Shown: positions 21,401-36,400 of the stretch, piece after piece
How positions within the stretch are numbered: position 1 is the stretch's first letter
Layout of the letters: every line of letters starts with the position of its first letter
From: Agrypnia vestita
Taxonomy: Eukaryota; Arthropoda; Insecta; Trichoptera; Phryganeidae
Assembly (NCBI GenBank): GCA_016648135.1
Contig: JADDOH010001550.1
Span: forward strand, 1 to 64,000
Reading direction: 5' to 3'
Length of the DNA stretch: 64,000 bases
Notes under the pieces: generated by a model
The model's database searches: none
Seen by the model: the letters and a program-made list of their open reading frames with translations, nothing else
What the model was told of the DNA's origin: nothing
Program-made: the position numbers and the translations under genes

Positions 21401-24400
21401 CCAATGATTACTCTCAACAAATAAGTATTACTGCTGGTAAGTTTCAAGTGTAAGTTTTGGAGCTAATAAAATAAAAGCTATATCTCTTAATAATAGGCAC
21501 AATTAGTAACTATAATTTTTATGAAATCATTATGTCGGGCCAAAAAATACATTTGTAATCCGTACATTAAAATCCTGCTTATTCGAACTCCAATAATTTG
21601 AAATTCGTCATAATTTGAAACACCCAACACTCAAAATTTTTATTTCATAGTTGATTAACCCTGGTATAGGTCGACCACAATGCAAAGACTTTATCCGGTA
21701 AGAAGAAAGCGGGAGAAAGTTGCCTGGCAAGCCCATATTACAAGCCTCAATATGATATTCCAAATAAATATATATTTTTTAGTTTAAAAAAGGTTACTGA
21801 CTTACTTGAAAATCTTCTTTTGTGTTTATTTTTTGCATCCTAACAACACACATATTTTTTGCGCACATTCTTTTGAATGCGGTCTAGCTATAATATTTAA
21901 TTTTGAAATATTTTTTAGACTCTTGCGCCATAAATCAATAAATGTTCAATTCAATATAAATTAAAAATGCGAGCGGTTTTTTGATTGCGTAATTGATGGC
22001 TTTTTGATTTGGATAACTTTTATGTATTTTGCTGTACCTTGTAGAAACCATTTAAAATATATATATATGTATTTTGTTGCGATCCCTCAAATTGGGGAAT
22101 TTTATGTATACTTTCTTCAGGTGGCTGACTTGATATGCGCAGACTGTTTTAGTTTGCGCTAATTACTCATATTTAGATGCATTTAACTTGTTTTTTACTT
22201 TTTAAAATTCCTATTTAGTTCGATTATGTATTCTACTACAGTAGAACCTCGTTAGTATTAATTGAAGGTACAAAAAAAACCCGATGCGGTTGCAAAATTT
22301 GCCAAAATCGTAAAACTCATGAAAAAATCAATAGGTGTATTTGCTTTAAGGCAGCATTTTAAATAAAACTTTTAGTTATCAGTCTGAATAATTTTGTGCG
22401 ATGACGGACGGTTCGCCACCACCGCAAGCGGGTCGGGTATTATTGATTGATAAATAATATTCTGACACCCAAGATACACTAGGCCAAAGCTAGTTATAAT
22501 CCACAGTTGACAAATTGTACTTACAGCTTTCCCAGTACGTCGAGTGCCGATTCAATCTTCAATTCTCCTGGCTTCGTCGAATCCGGAACAAATCGATCTG
22601 TCTCTTCCGGAAGTTTTATGTGGACTGATTCAGAAGCGATTCTCACACGAAAAAGAAGGAATGTCCATTCCCAAAGAAAAAAGACACCGGCGCACTTCGC
22701 TTTCCAACTGTCAACTGGCTAGAGGTAGGCGTAGAATACATAGGGTGCCAGATTTGACCAATCAAAAATCATTTTGCGGCCGGCGCGCGACAGTCACGAA
22801 ACAAATTTTTAATGTTAATTTTACCGGCATTTTAAATAAATAACATTTAATGTATTATTTCATTATCTTCTCGATTTCTACAACAGTTATCAATAAACTA
22901 ATATATATCAAAAACTAGATTCAAAATAAAAATCTCACATAGTGAATGCTTTACTTTGTAAGTAATATTAACCAAAATTATTGTTTACCTGGTGCTCGGC
23001 ACCATGTGTTGGATGGTGTATCAGTTAGAACAGGGTTACACTGGACATACCACGTTTTAGTTTCATAGGTGTTTATGGCAGCTTGAACTGCCATCATGGA
23101 AATCAATGTTTCATTAAATGAGCAACCATAATCTTGATAAAATGTATTCCGTAGATATTGAATTTTACCAGCGTCATCAACTCCTACCTGAAAATATTTT
23201 AAGTAATGACTTATACCATTATATTATAGAACACATTGTTATTGTGAAGTTGCAATTTCTGAACAAAGTTCTGTGAATTTTAAAAACAAATTTTTATTTA
23301 TGAAATAGAAAGACGTACAGAAAAATTAAATCAATGAAAAAATATTTGACTGCTACCAGGACTCGAATCCGGTTTCCCTATCAATCCGGAAAGGCGCATT
23401 ACCATTACGCCACATCAGCCTCGTACCTTTCTGTCAATATATCACCTTACTTGTAAGTCTCATTTATATTAATTGATTAAAATATATATTATCCATTTTT
23501 AACCATTGCACTTTTTGTAATGCGGTAGACACAAAATACTTTGTATACAATCTGCAGCTAGATGATTCCAGAATAAAATCAATTTATTCATTTTAATTTT
23601 TGGACACTTTTCATACAACACATATATAAAATGAATTAATTGATTTAATTCTGGCATCCTCTAGCGGCAAATACACAAAGTACTTTGTGACTACCGCATT
23701 ACAAAATGTGTATGGGTAATATACATAAATATATATATATATATATAAATGTTTGTTAATCTATACCTATAAAATTCAATGTCTGTCTGTCTGTTCTCTA
23801 CATTGTATGTCCGATATGACTCAAATTTTGCATACTTATTATTTAGGACCCGGCGGTTAACATGAGTGATATTTACCCCCTCTCCCACTATCTTTCCCCT
23901 TTCTAGGATATATTTTTCAAGCAAATCTGTAGCTTTCGACGGTCTGACTCAAAATTTGCATATTTATTATTTAGGCCCTGGCGGATAACATAAGTGATAT
24001 TTCTCTCTCCCCCTTTACCATCAACAAAAACTGAAGAGGGTTTATAAAATGCTAAAATTTATTAAAATTAAGATGTAGGTACATATACCGTACCATACTA
24101 TACAAGGATGTGACGTGGCATGGCTGCGGGGGACATGTGAAAACACTAGAAATTAATTTATTAATTATTAATAATTAATTATTAAATGTAAGAAGTCACT
24201 TAACACAAATTAAACTTAATGCTATTCTTAAATATACACTATTTTGCAATATATCACTTGTATAGACGTACCACTATAACTTGGCGTGCGAGGGAGGGCG
24301 TCGCTGTCGCGTAACAGAAGTTGTCAGGGTGTAAATTTATTACACAATACATAATGTACAGAATGTCCGGTATTAAATACAGATGTATTAAATACAGAAA

Positions 24401-27400
24401 TTTGGTCGGGCAGCACTAAAGAAACCATGCAGTAATGGCGGCCGTTCTATCTGTCAAACTGTCAAACGGTAATATCGGTCCATTATTCACTTTTTCAGCT
24501 TCGCTAAACTTTAATACTTCATTGGCAATTGTTCTTGCACCATCCTGGACTGTTTAGGATGTTTTGGACATAATAATTCAGTAATAATAAGACATAATAA
24601 TATATTGGTAATCAAGATGACACAGCTTGTGGGCAAAGACGAGAATGAACTGAATGACAGGGCGAGGTGTTACCGCCGGGTGCGGGCGGGTCGGGTTTTA
24701 GTTCAAAATTCGCCGCACGCCAAGTTACGTTGGGCAAGCAATATATGAACTCATTATTATCGCTGGGTAACACATATTTATTGCTCGTAGAATATTCAAT
24801 TCTCGCACGTAGAAGTCGCTCTGGTTTATTTAGGTTTTTGTTATCAATTTTGTATTTAGGTTCTTGTTATTACTTAATTAGGTTATTCCAGCCATTTGTA
24901 GAATGTTGTAGCTAATTTCAGAATGTGGTAGTGTGTTCCAGAATGTAGTTGTAGGTCCCAGAGGTTTTCGTGTTATGGTCTTGACGTATTATGAGGGATT
25001 CCGTACATAAACTCTTTTGCCATTTTGTTACAATAATATGGATTAGGATCTCTTGGTCATTTTGTGTTAAAATATATTTATTTTCTTTAATGTGTTTTAA
25101 TCTGACTCAAATTTTGCATACATATTATTTAGGCTTCGGCAGATTACATAAGTGACATTTCTCACTTCCCCTTTATACAACCCCTTCCCCCGATATATAT
25201 CCATGCAAATCTGTACCGTTCGTACGATCTGACTCAAAATTTGCATACTTATTCTTTAGAACCCAGTGGGTACCATAGGCGGCATTTCCCCCTCCGCTTT
25301 ACCCCACCCCCTCCTCCGTCCTGATATATTTTCCATGCAAATCTGTACCTTTTGACCAATCTCATCCTCATTTGCATGCTTATTCTTTAGGACCCGGCGG
25401 GTAACATAAGCAACATTTTTCCTCTCCCTTTATCTCACTTTCTCCTCTAATATATTTTCTACACAAATCTACACCCTTTGACCTATCTCACCAAAAATTT
25501 TCAAACTTATTATTTAGGACCCAGAGTATTGACGGAAAGGTATAAGGCTGAGGTGGCATAATGATAACGCACCTATCTGGGTTCAAGTCCCGGTAGCAGC
25601 TAAATATTTTTTCGTTGATTTGATTTTTCTGTATGTCTTTCTAATTTATTAATAAAAATTTGGTTTTAATGACTTATAAAAGTTATAATAAAGATTAGAT
25701 GCTAGATTAATTAGTTATGATAACATCTAGCGTCATCATCATCAGAGCTACAGTTATATATGCTATATGATATGATATAAAACAGCATTCCGTAACGTTG
25801 TGTCTTGCTTGGCTATGGATGTTTGTTGGATTGTTGTCATTTGAATGAAACTGATAAATGATACGTCAGACATTTGAATATCGCATAGAATATCCATCCT
25901 TTTCTTTTTCCTTTTCAGTAAATACTTTCACACCCATCACCTTTTTCTGCTCTTACGTTTCGATAAACTCGTTAGAAGAAATGATACACAGCACTAATCA
26001 TCATAACTCTTTTGGGTGACATTTCCGCGACAAGTGATATGTGAGTCCCGGAGTGTACATGTCAAATGACCGCGTCATTGTCCCATTGGAGTGAAATCTA
26101 TATTTCAGAGATTTTTACGAGTCAAAAATCTTTTCCTCGGACAAGTGCCATTAAACTCACTCATCTCTCTCGACACAAAATGGTATTTCAACGTAGTCAA
26201 AGAAACACTTCAACAAAGTGTACTTACCTCATAGTCACTGGAGCATGGTATCCTTTTACCAACTGACAACATGTTAGTCTCAATGGGCAACACAAATCGG
26301 ATAGGTCGATTCAGCTTTGTTGCAGCCAGAGCGCAAGCTGCTGTCGCCTGAACACTGCGAGATATTTTGGCTCCGTACGCACCTCCAAGCCGACGGACAT
26401 TTATGTTAATACTGAAATTGTTAAAAAATTTAATTGCTATCTTGTTATAAATTCAGCAATATACATTTATCAATTTGCCTAATTTAATTTCACAAATTAT
26501 CCATTTTTATAACTATTTCAACACTTACGCATCTAAACTAAATTCTGTAGCCAGAAAGCAAAGTGATTTTCATTATGCCACATGGATAATATATTAGTAA
26601 TAATTTTATTATCAGATACTCAAAAAACCAATTTAACCAACTCAAATAACAAATGAAGCAATTATTGGTAATCAAATGATGGACATACAGGCTAGGGTGA
26701 AAATAAAATCCAACTTTTTTATCCATCTTTACAAGTGCTACCGATGACGAATTCTTAAAATATTTTTACTAATTTTTCTGTTTGGAGTTATGTAATTGTT
26801 TAGAACTTGAAGTAGTAAAGAAAATTATTTTTATAAAAAAAAATTATTTCATAAAATTATATGTATTTACTTTTCATAAAATTATAATATAAATCTGTAA
26901 TGACGTAGAGGCCTCATATATTTAATCACTACTATTACAATGCAATAATTTACTGACACTTTATACATTTTCTATCATATATGTAAGCTGCTACATTTTA
27001 ACACTTCCATTCCGGAGCGGGACACATTTAAACCCAAAAATCTTATTTTTAAAACTACCTAATATATTTTAATGATATTGGATTGGTATTCTTTGTAATT
27101 CTCAGAAATATCCCAAAGAAGACAACACCCAAAGAAAAGAAAATTATAATGTGTAGTAAGAGAGTAAAAATAATAAAATAAAAGTTTTTCTACAGACAAT
27201 CGGCAATATTTTATACGGTACGGTTACTTCATTCTGCTTGCACAGCTTCCATCAGTCAGACGCTTGTCAGTGCTGAGATGCTAAAATACTAAGGTTTCTT
27301 ATAAAATGACGACAAATTTAGTAGAATCTTGTGTGCATTGTATAAAAAATGTAATTAAAAATATTATAGAACATTTTCAAACCATTATACTTCATTAAAA

Positions 27401-30400
27401 CGAAAATTTGACTGGGGTCACTTTGCATCCCGCTCCGGCCTTCCGATCTTCTTCGGAGCTTTTTATTAGAATAAATAAAAACTGTGGTTGGTTATGATGT
27501 TTTTTAATAATAGATTCAAAATTATAAAATAATTGAGCGGTTTTAAAAAATCAAGTTAAGTTAAAAAAATTATTAGAAAGCGAACCTGTTTTGGGGCACA
27601 TTTAACATTTCTGCAATAGCGATTTGTGTATAATCCATCCACTGAGTTGCAGGAAAGACATCTAGACCATCTTCAATAGGTACACAGACAGTTGTTTGAG
27701 TTTCCATGTGATAATGGTATTGGGAATGTATATCAAATTTCCCTTTTATAACATGCTTAATATCAGTTCCCGCATCTTTTGGTTCGATAGTTTGAAATGT
27801 CATGATCCTCTCCTTAGCAGACGGAGATTGTAAGACATCTCTGGCAGTCAAGATTGGTGGAGACATATTTGTATTTTTGTATGTAACTTTAACCTTATCG
27901 GCTAAAAGTCTTGCTGATCTTTCGGTTTGTGCTACGACAATAGCAACAGGTTGGCCGAAGAATAGTATTTTACCACTGGATAGAATCTCTTCTACATATT
28001 GTATAAACTGATTTAATGGTGTGAATGAGTTTTTGCCTGGGATATCAGCTGCAGTGAAAAGTGCCAGGGCATCTTTACTAGCCTATAAATTGATTATTAT
28101 TCGACAGTTAATGTATTATGTACCTACACATATTCAGCACGCAAACTATAATACAGTAAAAGCTCGTTAATACAAACAACTGTAATTCGAAATTCGGTAT
28201 AATTCGAAAAATTTAATGATATTTTATCCCCCTCAAATGAATTTTCATACAAAATGCTTCCTATAATTCGAAAAAATGGCTAATTCCAAATACGAAAAAA
28301 ATTTCAGACAAAATTATGAAATTTGACACAAGTCATTTGTGTAAATGTTAATATTTTCTCACCATTTGCTAGTGTTTTTATACCTGCGCTGACGGAAATG
28401 ACCGCTCACAGGCCTTTGATCATCTATATGACAGTCATAAAACATCCCCAACTGGCGGTGGCCGTGCGCACAGGGTAAGGCTGTTTAAGGGTACGCGCGC
28501 ACTAGCGTTTTTTCGCCGCGCGGCGAAAAAACGCTGCGGCATAATGTCGCACCGCAGTGTTGTAACAAAGGCTTTTGAATCATAGTGCGCGCACTTAGCG
28601 GCAAAATAACGCAGCGGCGAAAAATCGGTGAAATGTTACAACTCTCTTGCGGCGCGGCGGTCAGCGGCAAAAAAACGCATCTTTTTTAAGTCATGACCGC
28701 GCGCGCTACGCGCTGTTTCGCTGTACCATATATTTTATGTGAAAGAACAATGGGCTACAAGCAATAATTCTGCTGATCTAGATGAAGATTTTAATATTGA
28801 AATGCTAATTACGAAAGTTGAAAGAAGACCACCATTGTATGATATCACTTCAAAAGAATATAGTGATAGAAACATTAAACATTTCTGAATGGAGTATTTT
28901 TATATGTGATAGAAGGTCCAACTAGTTTTAAAAGTTCATAAAAACATTCTTTATTCATTCGATAATATTGGAAGAATTTTTCGTTAAGTTCACCAAATAT
29001 TTTAAAGAACTGCCCGTAAATGATCAGCGGCATTATGCCGTAGTGCGCGTGCCTGCTGTTTTCGCCGCGCGTCAAAATGTCGCAGGTTTTTTCGCCGCGC
29101 GGCGAAAAAACGCTAGTGCGCGCGTACCCTTATGACTGCTGTTTTATGATATCCCGCCAAAAGACGAGATTAGTTGAAGTTTTGTCGCCAGTTTTGGAGT
29201 TTTAAATTGTTACATCTTTGTGTTTTATTAAGATTGAAAATATATCGCGTGAAAACATTATGTCATTGACTTTTTTTGTGCTTTTATCTGTGATTTCCGT
29301 GAAAACTTTCGATATTTTAGTCTCTTCATTTACGATTTTAATATATTTTTTGTTATTTGATAAGTGTGAAGAATATTAGACATTTTATTACGTTCACGTG
29401 TTAGATTTTAGTTATTTTCGCATTTTATTTTGACTAGTGTTTCGTTTCAAATTAAAATGGCGTCAGTTCGCAGCGCGTACAAAACTTTTAACTATTTCTA
29501 TGAAAATGGATTTGATTAAAGGCGTGGACAGAAAAATTGAGAAATAAGGGCAAGATTGCGTAAAATATGGTATCGCCAATTCGACTGTTTCAACAATTCT
29601 AAAAAATCGCGCCAAAATTGAAAAGCGCAGTGAAGTGATGTACAATATTTGCTGTTTTAAAATTGAATTGATGTCTCAAGATCACATATCAAAGTAAATT
29701 ACTTTAATTTTATTGAAACAACTGACAAAAATGAAGCAATATTGGCCAAATAAATGTGTTTAAAAATACATGTTAAAAAATGCATATGTTTGTACACTTG
29801 GAAGTGTTTAGAAAGTGTGTTGATGGTTTAAAAACTTCCTACTAATTCTACTTCCCTAATTCGAAATTCGAATTTTTTTGTTGAATTTCGGTCCCCTGAA
29901 TTTCGTATTAAAGAGCTTTTACTGTATTTCTATGTCAAATGTATTGTTTTCACTATATGTATTTATTATTGCATGTATCAAGAAACACTTTCCAATCATG
30001 AGATCTATCTCAATTTAGAGGGGAGATTTCATTAACTTAATCTAAGGAAATAACTTAGTAGACATGATGATTTAAATATTACTCAAGAAAGTAAGCAGAA
30101 AAGACCTGAGTAAATGTGTAAGTAAATTAACCCATTCTCTTCAATGTAAGGCGTATCAAAACATGACCCTTTTTTGACCGATCCCCTTTTTTATTCCTAC
30201 ACCCTTCCATCTCTCTTCTTCTGAATAGAGTATGTGAAATAATCTGTGCTGAATAATATTACCAAAAAGCAATTAGCTACTATGTAATATTTTCGCTTAC
30301 CAAAACATCGGAACCATCTATTTTGTCAATAAACCCATCGTGAACAGTCGACACAACAAAAGCAGCGTAGGCTTCATCTGGAAGTGTCGGTATATCGTTG

Positions 30401-33400
30401 GCGAACTTTGCTTCTCCCGAACACTGAGCAAGAGCTTCCAGCTTCTTCACCGGTTGGTTCAGTGGCCACTTGCTTTTATCCGTATCATACGTCTGTTGTC
30501 CACTTGATACTGGTCGGTCGTATACAATACCGCCCGACTTATATCTGTCACTGACGGTACCTTGAGGACTGAGGTGTATGATGGTCTAAAATAGAAAAGA
30601 AAAGAGTAGTACTTACTAAATTTATAATTATCAATCTACATATCTTATCAATAAATGTGAAATAAAATGGTTATTTTTCAGAGAATTTCATTACAAAAAC
30701 ATCAGTGAGCAAACATTGTAATATTGTGAAAATACATAATAATATATAATAAAATATATTAAAGAAATATAAAATATTATACATTTGATATATTGGCCAT
30801 ATAATTGTACACATGATAACTGTATACAAGACTGATGCACACAATTCATAAAATAAGTGCTGTTATAAGGGATTTATTTTTTTATTGAAAAATATACACT
30901 TAGCATGTACAAGTATATATTATGTAAAAGAACCTATATATACTCAGTATATATTAATTATGTAGTAACATTCTGTGTTTAAAATATGCTTTACCTTATA
31001 AAAAAGGCCAAGGGCCAACATTTTTCTGTACTCTGGGGAAGGTTCCGGCGGTGCAATATCAGGAAATATTTCTTCACTTAAGCTTTGAATCACAAGTTTA
31101 AAAACATCATCCTTGAAAACATTTTTGCCAATGAGAAATTTCTCTGTTTGCGTAGCATGAACAAAATCAGGATTGATTCCTCCATACACAATGCTGGCTC
31201 TCTCGATGGTCTTTGCACTGTTAACTTTGAAAAGAAATGCGGCATTGACGATTGCATGTGAATTTTGTGCTCTATGCATTATCTGGAATGTAAAATCAAA
31301 ATATTTTGTTTTTATGTTATTTTATGTGAAGAAAAAGCTTTTGTGTTTTTAACCAATATGGTGCTGAAATTGAAATGGGCGTACATGTAGATTTTTTAGA
31401 TTTTTAAACTGGATAAATTTAATATTTTACATTTATTACTTAATCAATTAGAAAATATTCGATATGTACCTACCTATATCATTCATATAATATTTGATAT
31501 GTACCTATATCAATCCTATATAAGTGAATATGTGTATAATAGCCGGCAAACATCTTAAACAGTGGCTTAGCTGCGCAGAAGACAAATTTTGGGTCTCAGG
31601 GCTGAGATAGTATGGAGTGTACATGCACAAATCGCCCCACTATGCCGAAAATTGTCAAGATGTTTACCAGCTACTGTAACAATTATTATTAGCTACTATG
31701 TAATATTTTCGCATACCAAAATGCTTACCAAAACGTTGTTAAAGTATTAAAAATGAGAAAAAACATTGATTATCACGAAGGACAACATGAAAAAACGCTA
31801 CTATAGAGTGTAAATAGGCAATCTCTGTGCTCCGTGTACTAAGGATCAAAGACTCCGTTTCATATCGATAATGATTGATAATTTCCGACAACAATAATGA
31901 AAAATGTTCATTATCGAGTATTGTTCGATATCAATAATGGATTTTTCATTTTCTATCTCTAACGATAGTGATTGATAAAGAACGAGTTTCAATGTTTTTT
32001 TTTTTAATTAGCATGTGTACCACGCACTGCCCTCCCCGCACTGCTCCTCACCCAATACATACATATTTTGACAAATTCATGTCAGTTTCTTCGAGAAAAC
32101 ATATTTTTATTGCGTCCGGTAAATATTTACGGGTTGCAATTATTTTATGCAATACAAAAATAGATTACTCGAGCGTGCCTAAAATATGAATTCTGTATTT
32201 AGTATATTTACAGAGAAATTCACATAAATAGAGGCAATCTCAACTCAGTACACAGCAATGGAGAGGAAAGACTAAAAAATTTATTATTCATTCTGATTCA
32301 TGAATTTTTTTTTTTTTTTAGTTATATATCTATATTTAACAACAATATATATAGAAAAAACAAATTATTAGTAAGAAAAATCATACATATTTTGTAGAAT
32401 TTCAGCTTGCTTTTGGTCAGTCTACTGTGGAGCTGTTCCGGGCCGCAGTTAACAAAGTCCGCATAGCCAACATGATAGCCAACGTCCGTTAAACGGACAG
32501 GGCACGAGAAGAAGAAGATGAAGAAGAATTAAATTATTCCCTACCTTATGACTTTGGAATAGGTACTCATCTGTCAAAGGAGGTAAATTCAAACTGTGTA
32601 TTATTTTCCCAGTCATATCCATATTGAGAAATTCTGTGAGTGTTTTGGTAACTCGATGATTAAACCTATCAACTGCAAAATAAATATTTGATGAGTTATA
32701 TTTTTTATGTTCAATAGGGAAATTTCACTTTTTTTTATAGAATAATCTTTAGTTTGGTCTAGAAAATACATTTACGAAAAAAAATAATTTAATACGTATG
32801 TATTAAGAGTATAAAAATGATTTTGAAATTCAACATTTTAAATTCCCGCCAAAACACATCATTTCACTAGTATGTGTATGTGGGTCACAATTGTATGGCA
32901 CTCAGATATACAAATACTACAGCACTACACTAAATGTGCGAGTTGATACGTCATGACCAATCATGTGCATTCAATAGAGTCGTATTTTTAAAGATTTTTA
33001 TAATAAAAATTATGATCTTATTTAATAAATTTTCATTGGTACTTGTAATATGTGAACTTACTCTATTAACATACATATATGATAATAAAAAGTGTAAATT
33101 ATGCCAATTATGATCCTTTTATTAATTATGTATAATTAATTATGTAATTGTAAATTATGCTAATTAGAATCCACTGCTCATAATTAGGGATAATAAATAG
33201 TAAAGTGTGACCATAAAGTAAATTTTTGATCATAATATATTTTGTGGGGACTGGAGAGGGTGAGGGAAACGTAGGATTATGTTAAAGGGAGACATGGAGT
33301 GAGGATAAATTAATAAATAGATAAATTGAGTGATCTAGTTTGGGGGCAGTTGTGAAATTATTTTTCGTTTTATGTCCCGTATGGTTGAATTAAAAACATC

Positions 33401-36400
33401 AATATGGTAATAATTTAAGATAAATGAACTTGTGGATATCTAGATGAAAGAGTTTAGTTTAGAGTCGGTCACGCAAAGAGGGAGATGAAAAGTAAGATGT
33501 CTGCTATTACAATTTTGGATATGAAATAACAGGAGTTGAAGAAAATCAGAACTATCAACTAGGCTGTGTGCGATTTTAAATATAATTACAGAGTCAGTTA
33601 CATTTCGAGATAAGTATATGAATTTAATTCCTTTTCATTGTATGATAACACTTTCGTATAGATTGCACAATCGCATATTCGTTCATTGACAATCAAATCA
33701 AAGTAAAATAACACTGATGATAGCATAAAAATGATCTGTTCATATAAAATTTAAATAGATAGAATTTAAATAGAGATATTTTTTTATAATATTACAAGAA
33801 GATTAAGATAATATTTAAATAATATTACAAGAAGTTATGATATTTTAAATAAAAAATAATACCGGTTTTCATTAGTCATAAAGTATAAATTAATAATGCT
33901 TTACTTACCAATTGTCATTGTTACTCCGACAGTTTCAAACAGCAAAAATATATCTGATGGAAATTCCATGTGTCGATGCTTAATCATTAAATTTCCAGCT
34001 AAACAACCAATCTAAAAGGTACATACAATTTATATAAATACACTCCAGATTTATTTCAAAATCATAGTAAATTTTGAATCAATGATGACATTAAAATTTA
34101 ATTCAAAAGTCATATAAACTCGAAAAACTGTTTTACTTTTTTTTCATTTAGTAAGTACCTACAGTATGATATCCATTTATTTTATGATATTTTTAGTATG
34201 ATTAACATTTTATACAGTACAGTGTAAGAAATATTTAAATTATATTAATTATAGATAGACAAATCAAAGCATACCTCTTTTAAAATAATAATTATTTCTC
34301 ATCTTTAGCTAGAGAGATATCTGCAATAGGTACTAACAAAAATATAGAATTAAATTAATAGTAAAAATACAATGAAAGTTATTTTTTATTACTTTATTCT
34401 TATCATATCACTTATCTTAATATGTTTGTCATGTATATTGTATATTTAATTATAACATCATGCACACCATGCATACATGTAATTATGTATAACAAGTATC
34501 TACATAAATGTTTAGATTTGAAGTGTGTACAATTCACATCAATGTTAAAATATTTATTAAATATTTCCACTTTTATTTGTTATTTAATTAAAGAACGACA
34601 AGCCAAACACCGAAAAGAGTTATGGAGCCAAGTGAACCATATCGTTCGAAAAGAATGGATCATAAAGTCTACATCAAAGTTCGAGTTTTTTTTTCAATAT
34701 TTCTGATGTACCTTGTAAAATGTTCAACCAACATGAAAGTAATTTATATTGAATATTAAATTAAATTCATTTACTTTGATACAAGTCAAGTAAAAAGAAT
34801 AAATCCTCTGAAAAAAATATATAGGTAGATCAAATTTCTCCATTCTGTCTTACTCATTTTTTATTATTATTCTCTTTTATGGGATAACAATTACCAAAAT
34901 AGCATTTTTTTATATTCAATTGCGTGAATTAATGTTCAGCTATATAGTAAAATAAAACAAATGATTAATTGCTTACATTTCTGACGGGAATATGGGCTAC
35001 AAGATCAATATGAGCTACCATTTTAAGTGTGTAATTAAAGTACTCATTTTCTTTGGCCACTTTCTGAAAAACTCGCATTACTTCATTTAGAGGCATGTTT
35101 GCTCCAAGAATCAAGTTTGCTTCCACACGATACTCTCTCAGTTCACTGACTCCAGTTATGTCAATCATTATTCTTGGCCATTTCTTCACATGATAAACTC
35201 CTGCAAATTCATATTTCTACAAAAATATCTAGGTACAGTACAATCTCAAAACGTACAGGAAATGCAAAAACATAAAAATTTTGGTTGTTTCGATGATATT
35301 TTTGTATTATTACAAATGTATTCGGTTTCATTGATTCAAAATGATTCTTCACTATTTATTTAACAATTGCTATAAAGTCGGTCTGCAAGTTAAAGTATCA
35401 TATTTAGACCCTCAGTAAATTTTATTCCCTCAGTTTGGAATAAAATTAAAAAGGAAAAGCTTCTAAAATTTAAAAAAATGTATCTTGTTTCCTAGAAGAT
35501 TTAATTATGCAAGAATAAAAACTTTTACTGCAGTGTAAATGTGTTATAGACAGTCAGATTTTTATTAGAATCAATGGTGTTTTCAATGGACCTCCATACA
35601 TTCTTCCGTGACTGTGACCCGTGCGCCTCTCCAAAGAACTACTTTTTCATCTCTGTACATATTTTTTACTCAGTGATTGAGATATACCTACATACTTTAA
35701 TTTTCAAATATATGAGTGCTGTTCCTTTTTGAACGTGTGAATTTCTGAAATGTTTCAAAATGCATGTTTGATGTTTATGAATAAAATTTGTAGTCACCAA
35801 TGAATATTTGACAGGTAAATTTTTTGTCAAATATCTTGCTGAAGGCAGGGGGGTGATACATAAATATTATTTGAAAAGGTAAATGTATATTTAATATCTT
35901 GAATAAAAATGCTGCATGCAATATATGAAAACATGAAATTACGCTGTTTCATAATATAATACATAACTTCACAACTTATGAAAACATTTTATATAATAAT
36001 TGATGTTCCTTTTTCTGAAGCTCAACCAATCAAGAGATTACACCACGTTGAGGCATCAAAATACAGTAAAACCCCGTTAATTCCAACCCTGATAATTCGA
36101 AATTCGCCATAAATCGAAATTTTTAAAACTTTTAAGTCCCAATTTATGAATTTCATAGTAAATTAACCCCGATATTTCTAAATATTTTTTAGCCCCTTGC
36201 GCCGCAAATCAATACATTTTAGTTCGCGTAATTCGATTTTTTTTTTAAATTTTACGAAATTGAAAAAATATTTCGAGTTTTTTCGCAAGTGAGAACAACA
36301 AATATGTCAATATCGGGTACTTTGAAATGTCGCGATCTTTTTATTAGCATAATAAACATTGCGTTTTCGAAATGATTTCTTGAAATATGAAAAACAGACA

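Larger units (their letters stand above)
23285..25660. mobile_element. Element with long tRNA-like inverted termini in AOX intron 11
   Basis: The left arm (about 23285-23440) and right arm (about 25530-25660) are inverted copies of about 150 bp. Each arm carries a tRNA-like segment with an A box (TGGCATAATGATAACGC on the right) and a B box (GGTTCAAGTCC on the right; GATTCGAGTCC on the left, minus strand), then an AT-rich arm containing ATACAGAAAAA-type sequence. Between them lie six minisatellite units, MITE copy 4 and unassigned sequence. Class not recognised. Confidence 0.6.

Noticed and set aside
23805..25530. CRISPR-like array
   Set aside because: Units are contiguous 120-130 bp minisatellite copies, not short repeats with unique spacers, and the DNA is eukaryotic.
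25545..25602. tRNA gene in AOX intron 11
   Set aside because: Boxes are present, but it is one arm of a long inverted repeat with a mirror copy at 23351-23420 and has no proper acceptor stem.
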